DNA of 39,246 nucleotides from positions 1 to 39,246 of the forward strand of contig JANLTP010000061.1 of NCBI GenBank assembly GCA_031363055.1, in the 5' to 3' direction. A program made the translations under genes and the position numbers. The stretch is from JANLTP01 sp031363055. Its GTDB lineage: Bacteria > Pseudomonadota > Gammaproteobacteria > Burkholderiales > Burkholderiaceae_E. Below are positions 8,031-15,888 of this stretch, piece after piece (within the stretch, counting starts at the first letter, position 1; the number at the start of each line of letters is the position of its first letter). Below the pieces are notes generated by a model. The model saw only the letters and a list, made by a program, of their open reading frames with translations. It ran no database searches and was not told the origin of the DNA.

Positions 8031-9156
8031 TGCACTTCGCCTCAGAATAATCGGCCAGGGTCCGGTGGCGTTGGCGTTGCTGTTGTTTGCACGTCGCGCC
8101 GGAATCCCGGCCGCGTCGATTGACATCGACCCTCCCCTCAATCCGGGGCTGTCCATATCACCGAGTCTTGCGCGACGAACCTTGGCGCTGAGCCTCGGGT
8201 CCTGGCAGTTGCTCGGCCGAATCATCGAGCTGCCGCGCGCTTGTCCGATCTATAAAGTCGAGGTGTCACTGCAAGGACGCGCGGGCCGCTCGCGTTTTAC
8301 TTCGACCGATATGGGCACAGCAGCGCTGGGCTATGTCACCGACTACCAAAGTGTGCAACAAGCGCTGATCAATGCCGTTACTTCAGGGGCGACTTCAGCA
8401 GTCGCTGCGCTGTCCAACTCGCCGCAGACGTATCAGTCGGACATCCGATCGCAGGTCCCGACGATCATCATTCACGCTGAAGGCAACGCCGGTGACGAGG
8501 CCGATGTACGGGAGTTCTCGCAACATGCGGTGCTCGCCAATCTGTTCTGCCCGCAACAACCGGCGCACTGCGCGCTCGAGCGATTTACGCCCGACGGACC
8601 GCTGGCACTTTTGCCAATGGCCGAGTCGGGGCACTTCAGCCTCGTCTGGTGCTGCAGCGCGGACGCGGCCCTACGGCGGACAAACATCGCCGAAGCCGAA
8701 TTTCTCGATGAACTACGCGTGAAATCAGGTTCGCGACTGGTCGGTGCCCGACTGGCCAGTCCGCGATCACAATCACCGTTGCAACGACGACAACGCAAGC
8801 AGACTCAGGCCGGCCTCGAAGTATGGATCGGTAACGCGGCGCAGGCCCTACACCCGGTCGCGGGTCAGGGACTGAATCTCGGCTTACGCGACTCGTTCGA
8901 GCTGGCACAATGGCTTGCGCGGCTGGCCTTGCAGCGCCCGCTGGCCGACGCGACGCAGATCGAACAGTCGTTGAAAAACTTTGTCGATCTCAGGCGTCCT
9001 GATCGGCGGCAAACCATTCTATTGACCGATACCCTGGCATCGGTCTTCACCAAGACCTGGATGTCACCCGCCCAGTCCCTTGCTTTGTCTGTGCTTGACC
9101 TGACCCCAGGCTTGCGCCAGCGATTTGCCGGTCGACTCATGTTTGGTCAACGATAG
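8020..9156 (+). CDS. ubiH: FAD-dependent ubiquinone-biosynthesis hydroxylase, UbiH family
   Basis: This family adds a hydroxyl to the polyprenylated ring on the way to ubiquinone, at the cytoplasmic membrane surface. The 378-residue product opens with a Rossmann-like IIGQGPVALALLLFARRAG, where the third glycine of GxGxxG is Ala. It carries the FAD-binding GNAAQALHPVAGQGLNLGLRD near its C-terminal third; GNAAQ rather than GDAAH is typical of UbiH. The start is a GTG inside the end of pepP, an 11-bp overlap. Related UbiF, UbiI and UbiM enzymes share these motifs, so the hydroxylated position is not certain. Confidence 0.85.
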   Translation: MIADALRLRIIGQGPVALALLLFARRAGIPAASIDIDPPLNPGLSISPSLARRTLALSLGSWQLLGRIIELPRACPIYKVEVSLQGRAGRSRFTSTDMGTAALGYVTDYQSVQQALINAVTSGATSAVAALSNSPQTYQSDIRSQVPTIIIHAEGNAGDEADVREFSQHAVLANLFCPQQPAHCALERFTPDGPLALLPMAESGHFSLVWCCSADAALRRTNIAEAEFLDELRVKSGSRLVGARLASPRSQSPLQRRQRKQTQAGLEVWIGNAAQALHPVAGQGLNLGLRDSFELAQWLARLALQRPLADATQIEQSLKNFVDLRRPDRRQTILLTDTLASVFTKTWMSPAQSLALSVLDLTPGLRQRFAGRLMFGQR

Positions 9157-9370
9157 CGTGCTGTTTCACCTTGATTGATGAGCCTTCCACGGCACGGGCG
9201 AGTTAGAGTGTGAGGGCAAGTGCGGATGCGGATACGGAGACGGAGACGAAGACGGATGCGCAAAAATTGAGTTTCGATTAGACCTCGAAGTTCGTTACAA
9301 TCACCTTCCCGCTTTCGTTTTCGACTATTTCCCGGGTTCGTTCCGCCCGCCATTTCGCATCCCAATTCAG
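9157..9370 (+). promoter_or_regulatory. Leader region of the dusB-fis-purH-ruv operon
   Basis: This 214-bp spacer holds no convincing gene. It contains a hexamer repeat (9222-9257) followed by an A/T-richer stretch with a possible -10 element, TACAAT, at 9296-9301. No -35 box at standard spacing is obvious. Since dusB-fis promoters are growth-regulated in known proteobacteria, this is the likely place for that control, but the assignment is an inference. Confidence 0.3.
9222..9257. repeat. Six degenerate hexamer repeats upstream of dusB
   Basis: Six consecutive 6-bp units follow the pattern R-C-G-R-A-K (for example ACGGAG twice in a row). The reverse complement of the unit matches the CTCCGT hexamers near the 3' end of the Ig-repeat gene at 29821-29880, so the same simple sequence occurs twice in the window in opposite orientation. 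Confidence 0.8.
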
Positions 9371-10414
9371 ATGAAAATCGGTCCGTACACGTTACGCAAT
9401 CGAGTATTTGTTGCGCCGATGGCCGGCGTAACCGATCGCCCGTTCAGGCAGCTCTGCAAAGCGCTGGGGGCCGGTTACGCGGTATCGGAAATGGCCGCAT
9501 CGAATCCACGATTGTGGGCGACCGTTAAATCTTCGCGCCGATTGAATCACGACGGTGAACAGGAACCGAAGGCGGTGCAAATTGCCGGCGGCGATCCTCA
9601 AATGCTCGCCGACGCGGCGCGCTTCAACGTTGATCGCGGCGCGCAGATTATCGATATCAATATGGGCTGCCCGGCCAAAAAAGTCTGCGACGTCATGGCC
9701 GGCTCGGCGCTAATGGCCAACGAAGAACTGGCCATCCGAATTGTTGCTGCCTGTGCCAACGCGGTCAGTGTTCCGGTGACGCTGAAAATGCGCACCGGTC
9801 CGTCGATCGCACTCCGCAACGCCGTGCAACTCGCGCGTTCGGCCCAGGCGGCCGGCGCTGCCATGATCACCATCCATGGCCGAACGCGCGCCTGCGGTTT
9901 TACCGGCAACGCCGAGTACGACACGATTGCCGAAGTCAAAACGTGGCTGTCGATTCCGCTGGTCGCCAATGGCGATATCGACTCCCCCGAAAAAGCGGCC
10001 CAGGTTTTGCGACACACGGGCGCGGATGCCGTCATGGTCGGGCGGGCGGCGCAAGGTCGCCCGTGGATTTTCCGCGAGATCGAGGCGTATCTGAATAATG
10101 AAGTGATGCCCGCCGCGCCCGATCCGGCGGAACTGCAGTCACTGATGCGCCGTCATCTGCTCGAGCACTACGCGTTCTATGGTGAGTACACCGGTGTTCG
10201 CACCGTCCGCAAACATGTCGGTTGGTATTTGCAACAGCAGCCGGCAGGTCGAACGTTTCTAAACGGTTTTAATCTGATCGATTCTGCTGATGCGCAACTG
10301 CTCGCGATCGATCGTTTTTTCAATGAATTTGACCCTGGTTGTAGTCTGGATCCGGCGTCCGAAACGCCCGCTGCCGCTAACGATCGGTCATTCGACAGGA
10401 GAAGGCTGGCATGA
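9371..10414 (+). CDS. dusB: tRNA-dihydrouridine synthase B
   Basis: DusB is an FMN enzyme that reduces uridine to dihydrouridine in the tRNA D-loop with NADPH. The 347-residue product shows the flavin-barrel start APMAGVTD (residues 15-22) and the active-site loop NMGCPAKKV. Its catalytic Cys is at residue 100, the same number as in E. coli DusB. GDIDSPEKA and GRAAQGRPWIF are further family signatures. It overlaps fis by 4 bp (ATGA at 10411-10414), the classic dusB-fis pairing that lets the two be co-regulated with growth rate. Confidence 0.96.
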   Translation: MKIGPYTLRNRVFVAPMAGVTDRPFRQLCKALGAGYAVSEMAASNPRLWATVKSSRRLNHDGEQEPKAVQIAGGDPQMLADAARFNVDRGAQIIDINMGCPAKKVCDVMAGSALMANEELAIRIVAACANAVSVPVTLKMRTGPSIALRNAVQLARSAQAAGAAMITIHGRTRACGFTGNAEYDTIAEVKTWLSIPLVANGDIDSPEKAAQVLRHTGADAVMVGRAAQGRPWIFREIEAYLNNEVMPAAPDPAELQSLMRRHLLEHYAFYGEYTGVRTVRKHVGWYLQQQPAGRTFLNGFNLIDSADAQLLAIDRFFNEFDPGCSLDPASETPAAANDRSFDRRRLA

Positions 10415-10647
10415 CCAAGCCCCCAACCATTGATGATGCAGTCACCCGCAGCCTTGAGAAGTATTTCAAGGATCTCGAGGGAACCTCACCGAAATCAATC
10501 TACGACATGGTGATTACTGCGGTTGAGCGTCCGATGCTCGAAGTGGTCATGAAGCAAGCCCACGGCAACCAACTGCGAGCCAGCGAAATGCTCGGCATCA
10601 ATCGCAACACACTGCGCAAAAAACTCGGCAGCCACGGTCTACTTTAA
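10411..10647 (+). CDS. fis: Nucleoid-associated DNA-binding protein Fis
   Basis: Fis is a small homodimeric DNA-bending protein that activates stable RNA promoters and shapes the nucleoid. The 78-residue product is shorter than the 98-residue enteric protein and lacks its N-terminal beta-hairpin extension, as in Betaproteobacteria. The C-terminal helix-turn-helix is clear: GNQLRASEMLGINRNTLRKK at residues 52-71. It is translationally coupled to dusB and ends 4 bp before purH. Confidence 0.95.
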   Translation: MTKPPTIDDAVTRSLEKYFKDLEGTSPKSIYDMVITAVERPMLEVVMKQAHGNQLRASEMLGINRNTLRKKLGSHGLL

Positions 10648-10651
10648 ACTC

Positions 10652-12250
10652 ATGAGCAATCATCGTGTGACCCTGGCCTTGATCAGCGTCTCCCAGAAAG
10701 TCGGTGTGCTGGAGTTCGCCCAAGAGTTGCATCGTCTGGGCGTGCGGTTGTTGTCCACCGGCGGCACGGCCAAAATGCTATCTGAAGCCGGCCTGCCGGT
10801 TACCGAGGTTTCGCAACATACCGGTTTTCCGGAGATGCTCGATGGCCGTGTGAAGACCCTTCATCCAAACATTCACGCAGGATTGTTGGCGCGTCGCGAC
10901 CGTCCCGAACATTTGCAAGCGATCGCCGATCACGGCATCAGTGCCATCGATCTACTGGTCGTCAATCTGTATCCTTTCGCGCAAACCGTCGCCAAGCCGG
11001 ATTGCAGTTTTGACGACGCCATCGAAAATATCGATATCGGCGGCCCGGCGATGTTACGAGCCGCCGCCAAAAATCACCAAGGGGTTGCGGTCGTGATCGA
11101 CCCAGCGGACTATCAACCTCTGCTGGCCGAGCTGCGTGCTTCGGGTGGTGTGTCGCCAGCACGCCGATTCGAGCTTGCCCGCAAGGCGTTCGCCCACACC
11201 GCCCAGTACGATGGCGCGGTCGCCAATTATCTGGGCCGCCTCGATCCGCAGGCCTTGCAGGCCGGGCCGCAGGCGGTGTATCCGGTAACATTCAATCAGC
11301 AATGGCTGCGCGTTCAAACCATGCGCTATGGCGAGAATCCGCACCAGAACGCCGCTTTCTATCGCGATGCCGAACCACCAGCCGGAAGCCTCGCGACCTA
11401 CGCACAACTGCAAGGCAAGGAGCTGTCGTACAACAACATTGCCGATGCCGACGCTGCCTGGGAATGTGTGCGCGGCTTTGACGCCGACAGCAGCGCCTGT
11501 GTCATCGTCAAACATGCCAATCCGTGCGGCGTGGCGGTGGCCCCAAGCTGCGTGCAAGCCTATGCTGCCGCGCTGGCGACTGATCCGACCTCGGCCTTTG
11601 GCGGCATCGTTGCCTTTAATCACGAGGTCGATGAAGCCTGCGCGCAGCAGGTTGCCAAGCAGTTTGTTGAAGTGTTGATGGCGCCAGCGTTTTCCGCTCA
11701 AGCGCTGACTATTTTTGCCGACAAGAAAAATGTTCGCTTGTTGAAGATACCGTTGGGCAAGGAGCACGTACGTCAGGCATCGAACACTTACGACCTCAAA
11801 CGAGTCGGTGGTGGGATTTTGGTGCAATCGCCCGATAACCACCCGATCAGCGCCGGCGATCTTCGTGTGGTCACGCGTCGCCAGCCAACAGAAGAACAAC
11901 TGAGTGATCTGCTGTTTGCCTGGCAGGTGGCCAAATACGTGAAATCGAATGCCATCGTGTTCTGCGCTCGGCAGCGAACGCTTGGCGTGGGTGCCGGTCA
12001 GATGAGCCGCATCGACTCGGCTCGGATTGCGTCTATCAAATCGCAAAACGCCGGCCTGAGTCTGGCCGCATCGGTTGTCGCGTCGGATGCGTTCTTTCCG
12101 TTTCGCGATGGACTCGATGTCGTCATCGACGCTGGCGCCACCGCTGTCATTCAGCCTGGCGGCTCAATGCGTGACGACGAGGTGATCGCGGCAGCCAACG
12201 AGCGCAATATCACGATGGTGCTGACAGGGGTCCGGCATTTCCGTCATTGA
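10652..12250 (+). CDS. purH: Bifunctional AICAR formyltransferase / IMP cyclohydrolase
   Basis: PurH catalyses the last two steps of purine synthesis, turning AICAR into FAICAR with formyl-tetrahydrofolate and closing the ring to IMP. The 532-residue product has the N-terminal MGS-like cyclohydrolase domain (LLSTGGTAKML near residues 34-44, RVKTLHP near 66-72). The C-terminal formyltransferase domain includes MRYGENPHQ and the catalytic KHANPCG. It ends with the family-typical RHFRH. Its final codons overlap the likely beginning of ruvC in a different frame. Confidence 0.97.
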   Translation: MSNHRVTLALISVSQKVGVLEFAQELHRLGVRLLSTGGTAKMLSEAGLPVTEVSQHTGFPEMLDGRVKTLHPNIHAGLLARRDRPEHLQAIADHGISAIDLLVVNLYPFAQTVAKPDCSFDDAIENIDIGGPAMLRAAAKNHQGVAVVIDPADYQPLLAELRASGGVSPARRFELARKAFAHTAQYDGAVANYLGRLDPQALQAGPQAVYPVTFNQQWLRVQTMRYGENPHQNAAFYRDAEPPAGSLATYAQLQGKELSYNNIADADAAWECVRGFDADSSACVIVKHANPCGVAVAPSCVQAYAAALATDPTSAFGGIVAFNHEVDEACAQQVAKQFVEVLMAPAFSAQALTIFADKKNVRLLKIPLGKEHVRQASNTYDLKRVGGGILVQSPDNHPISAGDLRVVTRRQPTEEQLSDLLFAWQVAKYVKSNAIVFCARQRTLGVGAGQMSRIDSARIASIKSQNAGLSLAASVVASDAFFPFRDGLDVVIDAGATAVIQPGGSMRDDEVIAAANERNITMVLTGVRHFRH

Positions 12251-12797
12251 TTCGCAGCGCATTCTGGGTATTGATCCGGGCTTGCGTATCACCGGCTTTG
12301 GCGTCATCGATAAAACCGGCAACAAGCTTCAGTATGTCGCCAGCGGCATCATCCGCGTTCCGGACGGCGAACTGCCGCACCGGCTGGCAGCGATCTTCGA
12401 GCAGTTGCGCATGATCATGACGCAATATCATCCGACCCAGACCGCGATCGAAAAAGTATTCGTGAACGTCAACCCGCAATCGACGCTGCTGTTGGGTCAG
12501 GCACGTGGCGCCGCCATCACGGCCATGGCGTCGGCCGGATTGCCGGTCGCCGAATACACGGCATTGCAAATCAAGCAATCGGTAGTAGGTTACGGCAAGG
12601 CCACCAAAGAACAGGTTCAGGAGATGATGGTCCGGCTGCTGCTGCTGCCGGGAAAACCGTCGAAGGATGCGGCCGATGCCTTGGCGTGTGCGGTGTGCCA
12701 TGCGCATATGCAGCACTTGGTCGGACAATTGGGCCAACTCGATCGGTCTGGCGGCAAACGCGGCCGCGGGCTGCGGCGCGGTAGACTGTCGAGCTGA
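12237..12797 (+). CDS. ruvC: Holliday junction resolvase RuvC (non-canonical start)
   Basis: RuvC cuts Holliday junctions symmetrically after RuvAB branch migration. Counting from an ATT at 12237, the four catalytic acids are Asp13 (GIDPG), Glu72 (AIEKVFV), Asp144 and Asp147 (KDAADA). All are offset by exactly six from E. coli Asp7, Glu66, Asp138 and Asp141. The first ATG, GTG or TTG in frame is a TTG at 12282, which lies after the essential first Asp and cannot be the start. A TGA at 12222-12224 closes the frame upstream. Candidate starts are ATT at 12237 (AGGGG six bases upstream), ATT at 12246 (touching the purH stop), ATT at 12261 or CTG at 12264. The gene is certain; its exact first codon is not. 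Confidence 0.88.
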   Translation: MSVIDSQRILGIDPGLRITGFGVIDKTGNKLQYVASGIIRVPDGELPHRLAAIFEQLRMIMTQYHPTQTAIEKVFVNVNPQSTLLLGQARGAAITAMASAGLPVAEYTALQIKQSVVGYGKATKEQVQEMMVRLLLLPGKPSKDAADALACAVCHAHMQHLVGQLGQLDRSGGKRGRGLRRGRLSS

Positions 12798-12810
12798 CGA
12801 CGCAAATGAC

Positions 12811-12852
12811 TGACGACTGACGACTGACGACTGACGACTGACGACTGATGAC
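12811..12852. repeat. 7-bp tandem repeat between ruvC and ruvA
   Basis: Five perfect copies of TGACGAC (12811-12845) and a one-base variant (12846-12852) are followed by a decayed remnant reaching the ruvA ATG at 12862. Because 7 is not a multiple of three, the unit puts TGA stop codons in all three forward frames, while the reverse strand is open throughout. The repeat replaces any visible Shine-Dalgarno sequence for ruvA. Confidence 0.95.
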
Positions 12853-12861
12853 TGAACTGAC

Positions 12862-13440
12862 ATGATCGGACGATTGACCGGCGCACTGGTGCTCAAGGAT
12901 CCGCCTTCGGTGATGATCGACGCACACGGAGTGGGTTATGAAATTGATGTGCCGATGAGCACGTTTTATGACTTGCCGGGCTTGGGCGAACGAGTCACCT
13001 TGCTGACCCATCTGGTGGTTCGTGAAGACGCGCATTTGTTGTACGGCTTTCTAACCGAAAATGAGCGCGAAGGATTCCGGCAGTTGATTCGCATTTCCGG
13101 CGTCGGTCCGCGCACCGCACTGTCACTGCTTTCGGGTCTGTCGGTCGACGATCTGGCCCAGGCGGTTGCGCTGCAGGAGTCCGGACGACTGACACGGGTT
13201 CCGGGCATCGGCAAAAAAACCGCCGAACGTTTGTTGCTCGAATTAAAGGGCAAGCTGTCCCCCGAGTCCCTGCCAACGCCTTCGAGTCCGATCAGCGACT
13301 CGGCCACCGATGTCCTTCGCGCACTGCTGGCACTGGGCTATTCGGAAAAGGAGGCCAGGTTGGCGATTCGCTCGTTGGATACGACACTGTCCTTATCCGA
13401 TGGCATCAAGATGGCGCTCAAGGCGCTGGCCCGGGTCTAG
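12862..13440 (+). CDS. ruvA: Holliday junction branch migration protein RuvA
   Basis: RuvA tetramers bind the four-way junction and load the RuvB motor. The 192-residue product begins MIGRLTG, as almost all RuvA proteins do. It has two helix-hairpin-helix motifs, ISGVGPRTAL (about residues 78-87) and VPGIGKKTAERLL (about 113-125). A flexible linker leads to the C-terminal RuvB-binding three-helix domain from about 150. The start is fixed by homology, but the bases before it belong to the 7-bp repeat, so no ribosome site is recognisable. Confidence 0.96.
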   Translation: MIGRLTGALVLKDPPSVMIDAHGVGYEIDVPMSTFYDLPGLGERVTLLTHLVVREDAHLLYGFLTENEREGFRQLIRISGVGPRTALSLLSGLSVDDLAQAVALQESGRLTRVPGIGKKTAERLLLELKGKLSPESLPTPSSPISDSATDVLRALLALGYSEKEARLAIRSLDTTLSLSDGIKMALKALARV

Positions 13441-13469
13441 CACCGATTCGCGCAGGCTGAAAGCACACG

Positions 13470-14519
13470 ATGATCGAGCCCGACCGATTGATTGCCCCGA
13501 CCGCGACCTCACCTAAAGAAGAGGTCGTCGAGCGCGCACTGCGCCCGAAGACACTGGCCGAATATGTCGGCCAGGCGAAAATCCGCGAGCAACTCGACAT
13601 CTTCATCCGCGCCGCCCGCAATCGCGGCGAGGCACTCGATCACCTGTTGCTGTTCGGTCCGCCGGGCCTCGGCAAGACCACGCTGGCCCATATCGTGGCT
13701 GCCGAAATGGGCGTTAATTTGAGGCAGACGTCGGGGCCGGTACTCGAGCGACCCGGCGATCTGGCGGCACTGCTGACCAATCTCGAAAAAAACGATGTGC
13801 TGTTCATTGACGAAATTCATCGTCTGTCCCCCATTGTTGAGGAAATCCTCTATCCGGCACTGGAGGATTATCAGATCGACATCATGATCGGCGAAGGGCC
13901 AGCCGCCCGTTCGATCAAGCTCGACTTGCAGCCGTTCACACTGGTTGGCGCCACCACCCGAGCGGGCATGTTGACTAATCCGCTGCGTGATCGTTTTGGC
14001 ATCGTTTCGCGACTCGAGTTTTACAACGTCAGTGAATTGACGCATATCGTGACCCGCTCGGCCAGTCTGTTGAACGCCCGTATCGACGAAGCCGGCGCAC
14101 TTGAAATTGCGCGACGCTCGCGCGGCACACCGCGCATCGCCAATCGGTTGTTGCGACGGGTCCGCGACTATGCGGAGGTCAAGTCGGACGGCTCGATCAG
14201 CGCGCGCACCGCTGATCTCGCACTGTCGATGCTCGATGTCGACGCTCAGGGCCTGGATGTCATGGATCGCAAGCTGTTGCGCGCGATACTCGACAAATTC
14301 AATGGCGGCCCGGTTGGCGTTGATAATCTGGCGGCTGCCATTGGGGAGGAACGCGACACCATCGAAGATGTCCTTGAACCGTTTTTGATCCAGCAGGGAT
14401 TTCTGCAGCGCACGCCGCGCGGCCGGATCGCCAGCGCTGCGGCCTATCGTCATTTCGGTTTGGTGGCACCGGCGCAGCAGGCGAGTCCCGAACTTTGGGA
14501 TGCGTCGCAAGATGACTGA
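13470..14519 (+). CDS. ruvB: Holliday junction branch migration ATPase RuvB
   Basis: RuvB is the hexameric AAA+ motor that pulls DNA through the RuvA-bound junction. The 349-residue product has Walker A GPPGLGKT at residues 63-70, Walker B LFIDEIH at 111-117 and sensor-1 GATTRAG. The C-terminal winged helix (RTPRGRIA) contacts DNA. Its length and domain order are standard. It lies 29 bp after ruvA and 26 bp before the rhomboid gene, so read-through into the downstream signalling genes is possible. Confidence 0.97.
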   Translation: MIEPDRLIAPTATSPKEEVVERALRPKTLAEYVGQAKIREQLDIFIRAARNRGEALDHLLLFGPPGLGKTTLAHIVAAEMGVNLRQTSGPVLERPGDLAALLTNLEKNDVLFIDEIHRLSPIVEEILYPALEDYQIDIMIGEGPAARSIKLDLQPFTLVGATTRAGMLTNPLRDRFGIVSRLEFYNVSELTHIVTRSASLLNARIDEAGALEIARRSRGTPRIANRLLRRVRDYAEVKSDGSISARTADLALSMLDVDAQGLDVMDRKLLRAILDKFNGGPVGVDNLAAAIGEERDTIEDVLEPFLIQQGFLQRTPRGRIASAAAYRHFGLVAPAQQASPELWDASQDD

Positions 14520-14545
14520 TTCAGCTTCGATGCGGAGCCTCGTGG

Positions 14546-15298
14546 GTGGCCGATAACGTTGACAAGTACGCGCAAGAACACGACAGCTTCGCCGAAAAGC
14601 TGGCGCAAGCGACGCCGCGAATCTGGGTAACGCCGCTGCTGGTTGCACTCAATGTGCTGGTGTGGCTGGCCGGATTGGCGCTCGGCATGGACCCGATTTC
14701 GCCGAAGGTCCGGGATCTCGCGACCTGGGGCGGTAATTTTCTACCTCTGACGGTGCAACAGCCCTGGCGTCTGATGAGCGCGACTTTCCTGCATGGCGGC
14801 ATTGTTCACCTCGGCATGAACATGTGGGCGCTCTGGAGTACCGGTGCGCTGGTCGAACGCTTCTATGGCAACAAGCAGTATCTGCTGCTGTATCTGTTGT
14901 CGGGTTTATTCGGGTCATTGGCGAGTCTATTTTTTTCGGCGCGTACCGGCGTTTCGGTGGGAGCGTCGGGCGCGATCTTCGGCGTGGTGGGCGCCATATT
15001 GGCAGCGGCTTACACCAAACACGGCAAAATGCCTGGCAGCATGGTCAAGGCATTGAAGGCATCCATGTTGCCGTTCGTTGCGTTTTCGCTGTTCATGGGC
15101 TTCACCAGCGGCCATATTGACAATGCCGCCCACATCGGCGGCGGCGTGGCGGGGTTTGTACTCGCGATGATCATGGCTGAAAAGTTCGATTGGGATGAAT
15201 ACCGGCGACAGGCGATCCCGCGCGTGTTGGCAGCGCTCGCCGTCAGCGCGCTGATTGGGTATTTCATCTGGATGTACTTGCCCAAGCCTGCGATGTGA
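14546..15298 (+). CDS. Rhomboid-family intramembrane serine protease
   Basis: Rhomboids cut transmembrane segments of other proteins inside the bilayer. The 250-residue product has about six membrane helices. The catalytic Ser141 is in GASGAIFG and His196 in NAAHIGGG. The conserved HxxxxHxxxN of helix 2 is FLHGGIVHLGMNM (His83, His88, Asn92). A soluble N-terminal segment of about 28 residues precedes the first helix. The start is GTG at 14546 with GGAG about ten bases upstream. Its stop overlaps the start of an ECF sigma gene (GTGA, 15295-15298), which suggests a functional link. The natural substrate cannot be read from sequence. Confidence 0.9.
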   Translation: MADNVDKYAQEHDSFAEKLAQATPRIWVTPLLVALNVLVWLAGLALGMDPISPKVRDLATWGGNFLPLTVQQPWRLMSATFLHGGIVHLGMNMWALWSTGALVERFYGNKQYLLLYLLSGLFGSLASLFFSARTGVSVGASGAIFGVVGAILAAAYTKHGKMPGSMVKALKASMLPFVAFSLFMGFTSGHIDNAAHIGGGVAGFVLAMIMAEKFDWDEYRRQAIPRVLAALAVSALIGYFIWMYLPKPAM

Positions 15299-15888
15299 AT
15301 TCGTCTGACCTGCGCAGCGACGAACAACTCATGACTGCCTTTGGCCGTGGCGAGGCGGCCGCATTCGATGTACTGTATCAACGTCATCGCACCTGGCTCT
15401 ACAACACCTTGTGTCGGCAACTGCTCGATCGCAGCAAGGCCGACGATGTTTTTCAAGAAACCTGGCTCAGTCTGATTCGCTCGGCCAGCCGCTACGAACC
15501 GAAGGCCAAGTTCAGCACCTGGCTGTATTTGCTGGCCAGACAACGACTGGTGGATGAATGGCGGCGGATTAACCCCAATCTTGAATCCACGCCGTTTAAT
15601 CATGCTGATGCCGACGAAACTGAAAACCCGCCCTGGACTGCGATACTCGCCGACGACTCGGCCGATCCGATGCGGCAAGTCGAGCGTCAGCAGTTGATTG
15701 CGCAACTCGAGCAGGCCATCAACAGCTTGCCGGCCTTGCAGCGCGAGGCATTATTGCTGGCCGAATATGGCGAGTTGAGCCTGGAGGAGATCGCGCGCGC
15801 AACCGGCAGCACGCGCGAAACCGTCAAGAGTCGACTTCGTTATGGACGCGGCAAACTGCAAGTACTGTTGGCTGGGACGATCAAGTGA
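15295..15888 (+). CDS. ECF-type RNA polymerase sigma-70 factor
   Basis: The 197-residue product has sigma region 2, with DVFQETWLSLIR at about residues 51-62 and KFSTWLYLLARQRLVDEWRR after it. Region 4 has LPALQREALLLAEYGELSLE and then the helix-turn-helix IARATGSTRETVKSRLRYG. Regions 1 and 3 are missing, which defines the ECF group. It starts at a GTG overlapping the rhomboid stop. Its own stop overlaps the next GTG (GTGA, 15885-15888), so three proteins are likely made in a coupled way. No target promoter motif could be assigned with confidence. Confidence 0.92.
   Translation: MNSSDLRSDEQLMTAFGRGEAAAFDVLYQRHRTWLYNTLCRQLLDRSKADDVFQETWLSLIRSASRYEPKAKFSTWLYLLARQRLVDEWRRINPNLESTPFNHADADETENPPWTAILADDSADPMRQVERQQLIAQLEQAINSLPALQREALLLAEYGELSLEEIARATGSTRETVKSRLRYGRGKLQVLLAGTIK

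Noticed and set aside
9147..9365. 72-codon minus-strand frame with alternating Arg-Leu/Arg-Ile
   Set aside because: The composition comes from the hexamer repeat in the dusB leader and there is no support for translation.
11054..12046. 330-codon open frame on the minus strand
   Set aside because: It lies fully within purH on the opposite strand and shows no domain or plausible start context.
12282..12797. ruvC beginning at TTG 12282
   Set aside because: This start would delete the essential Asp of the GIDPG motif and the first beta strand, so the gene must begin upstream.
12798..12861. CRISPR-like array
   Set aside because: The units are 7 bp with no spacers, which is a simple tandem repeat and not a CRISPR.
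13509..14648. 379-codon open frame on the minus strand
   Set aside because: It is antisense to ruvB, whose motifs are complete; long antisense frames are common in high-GC DNA and it has no recognisable domain.
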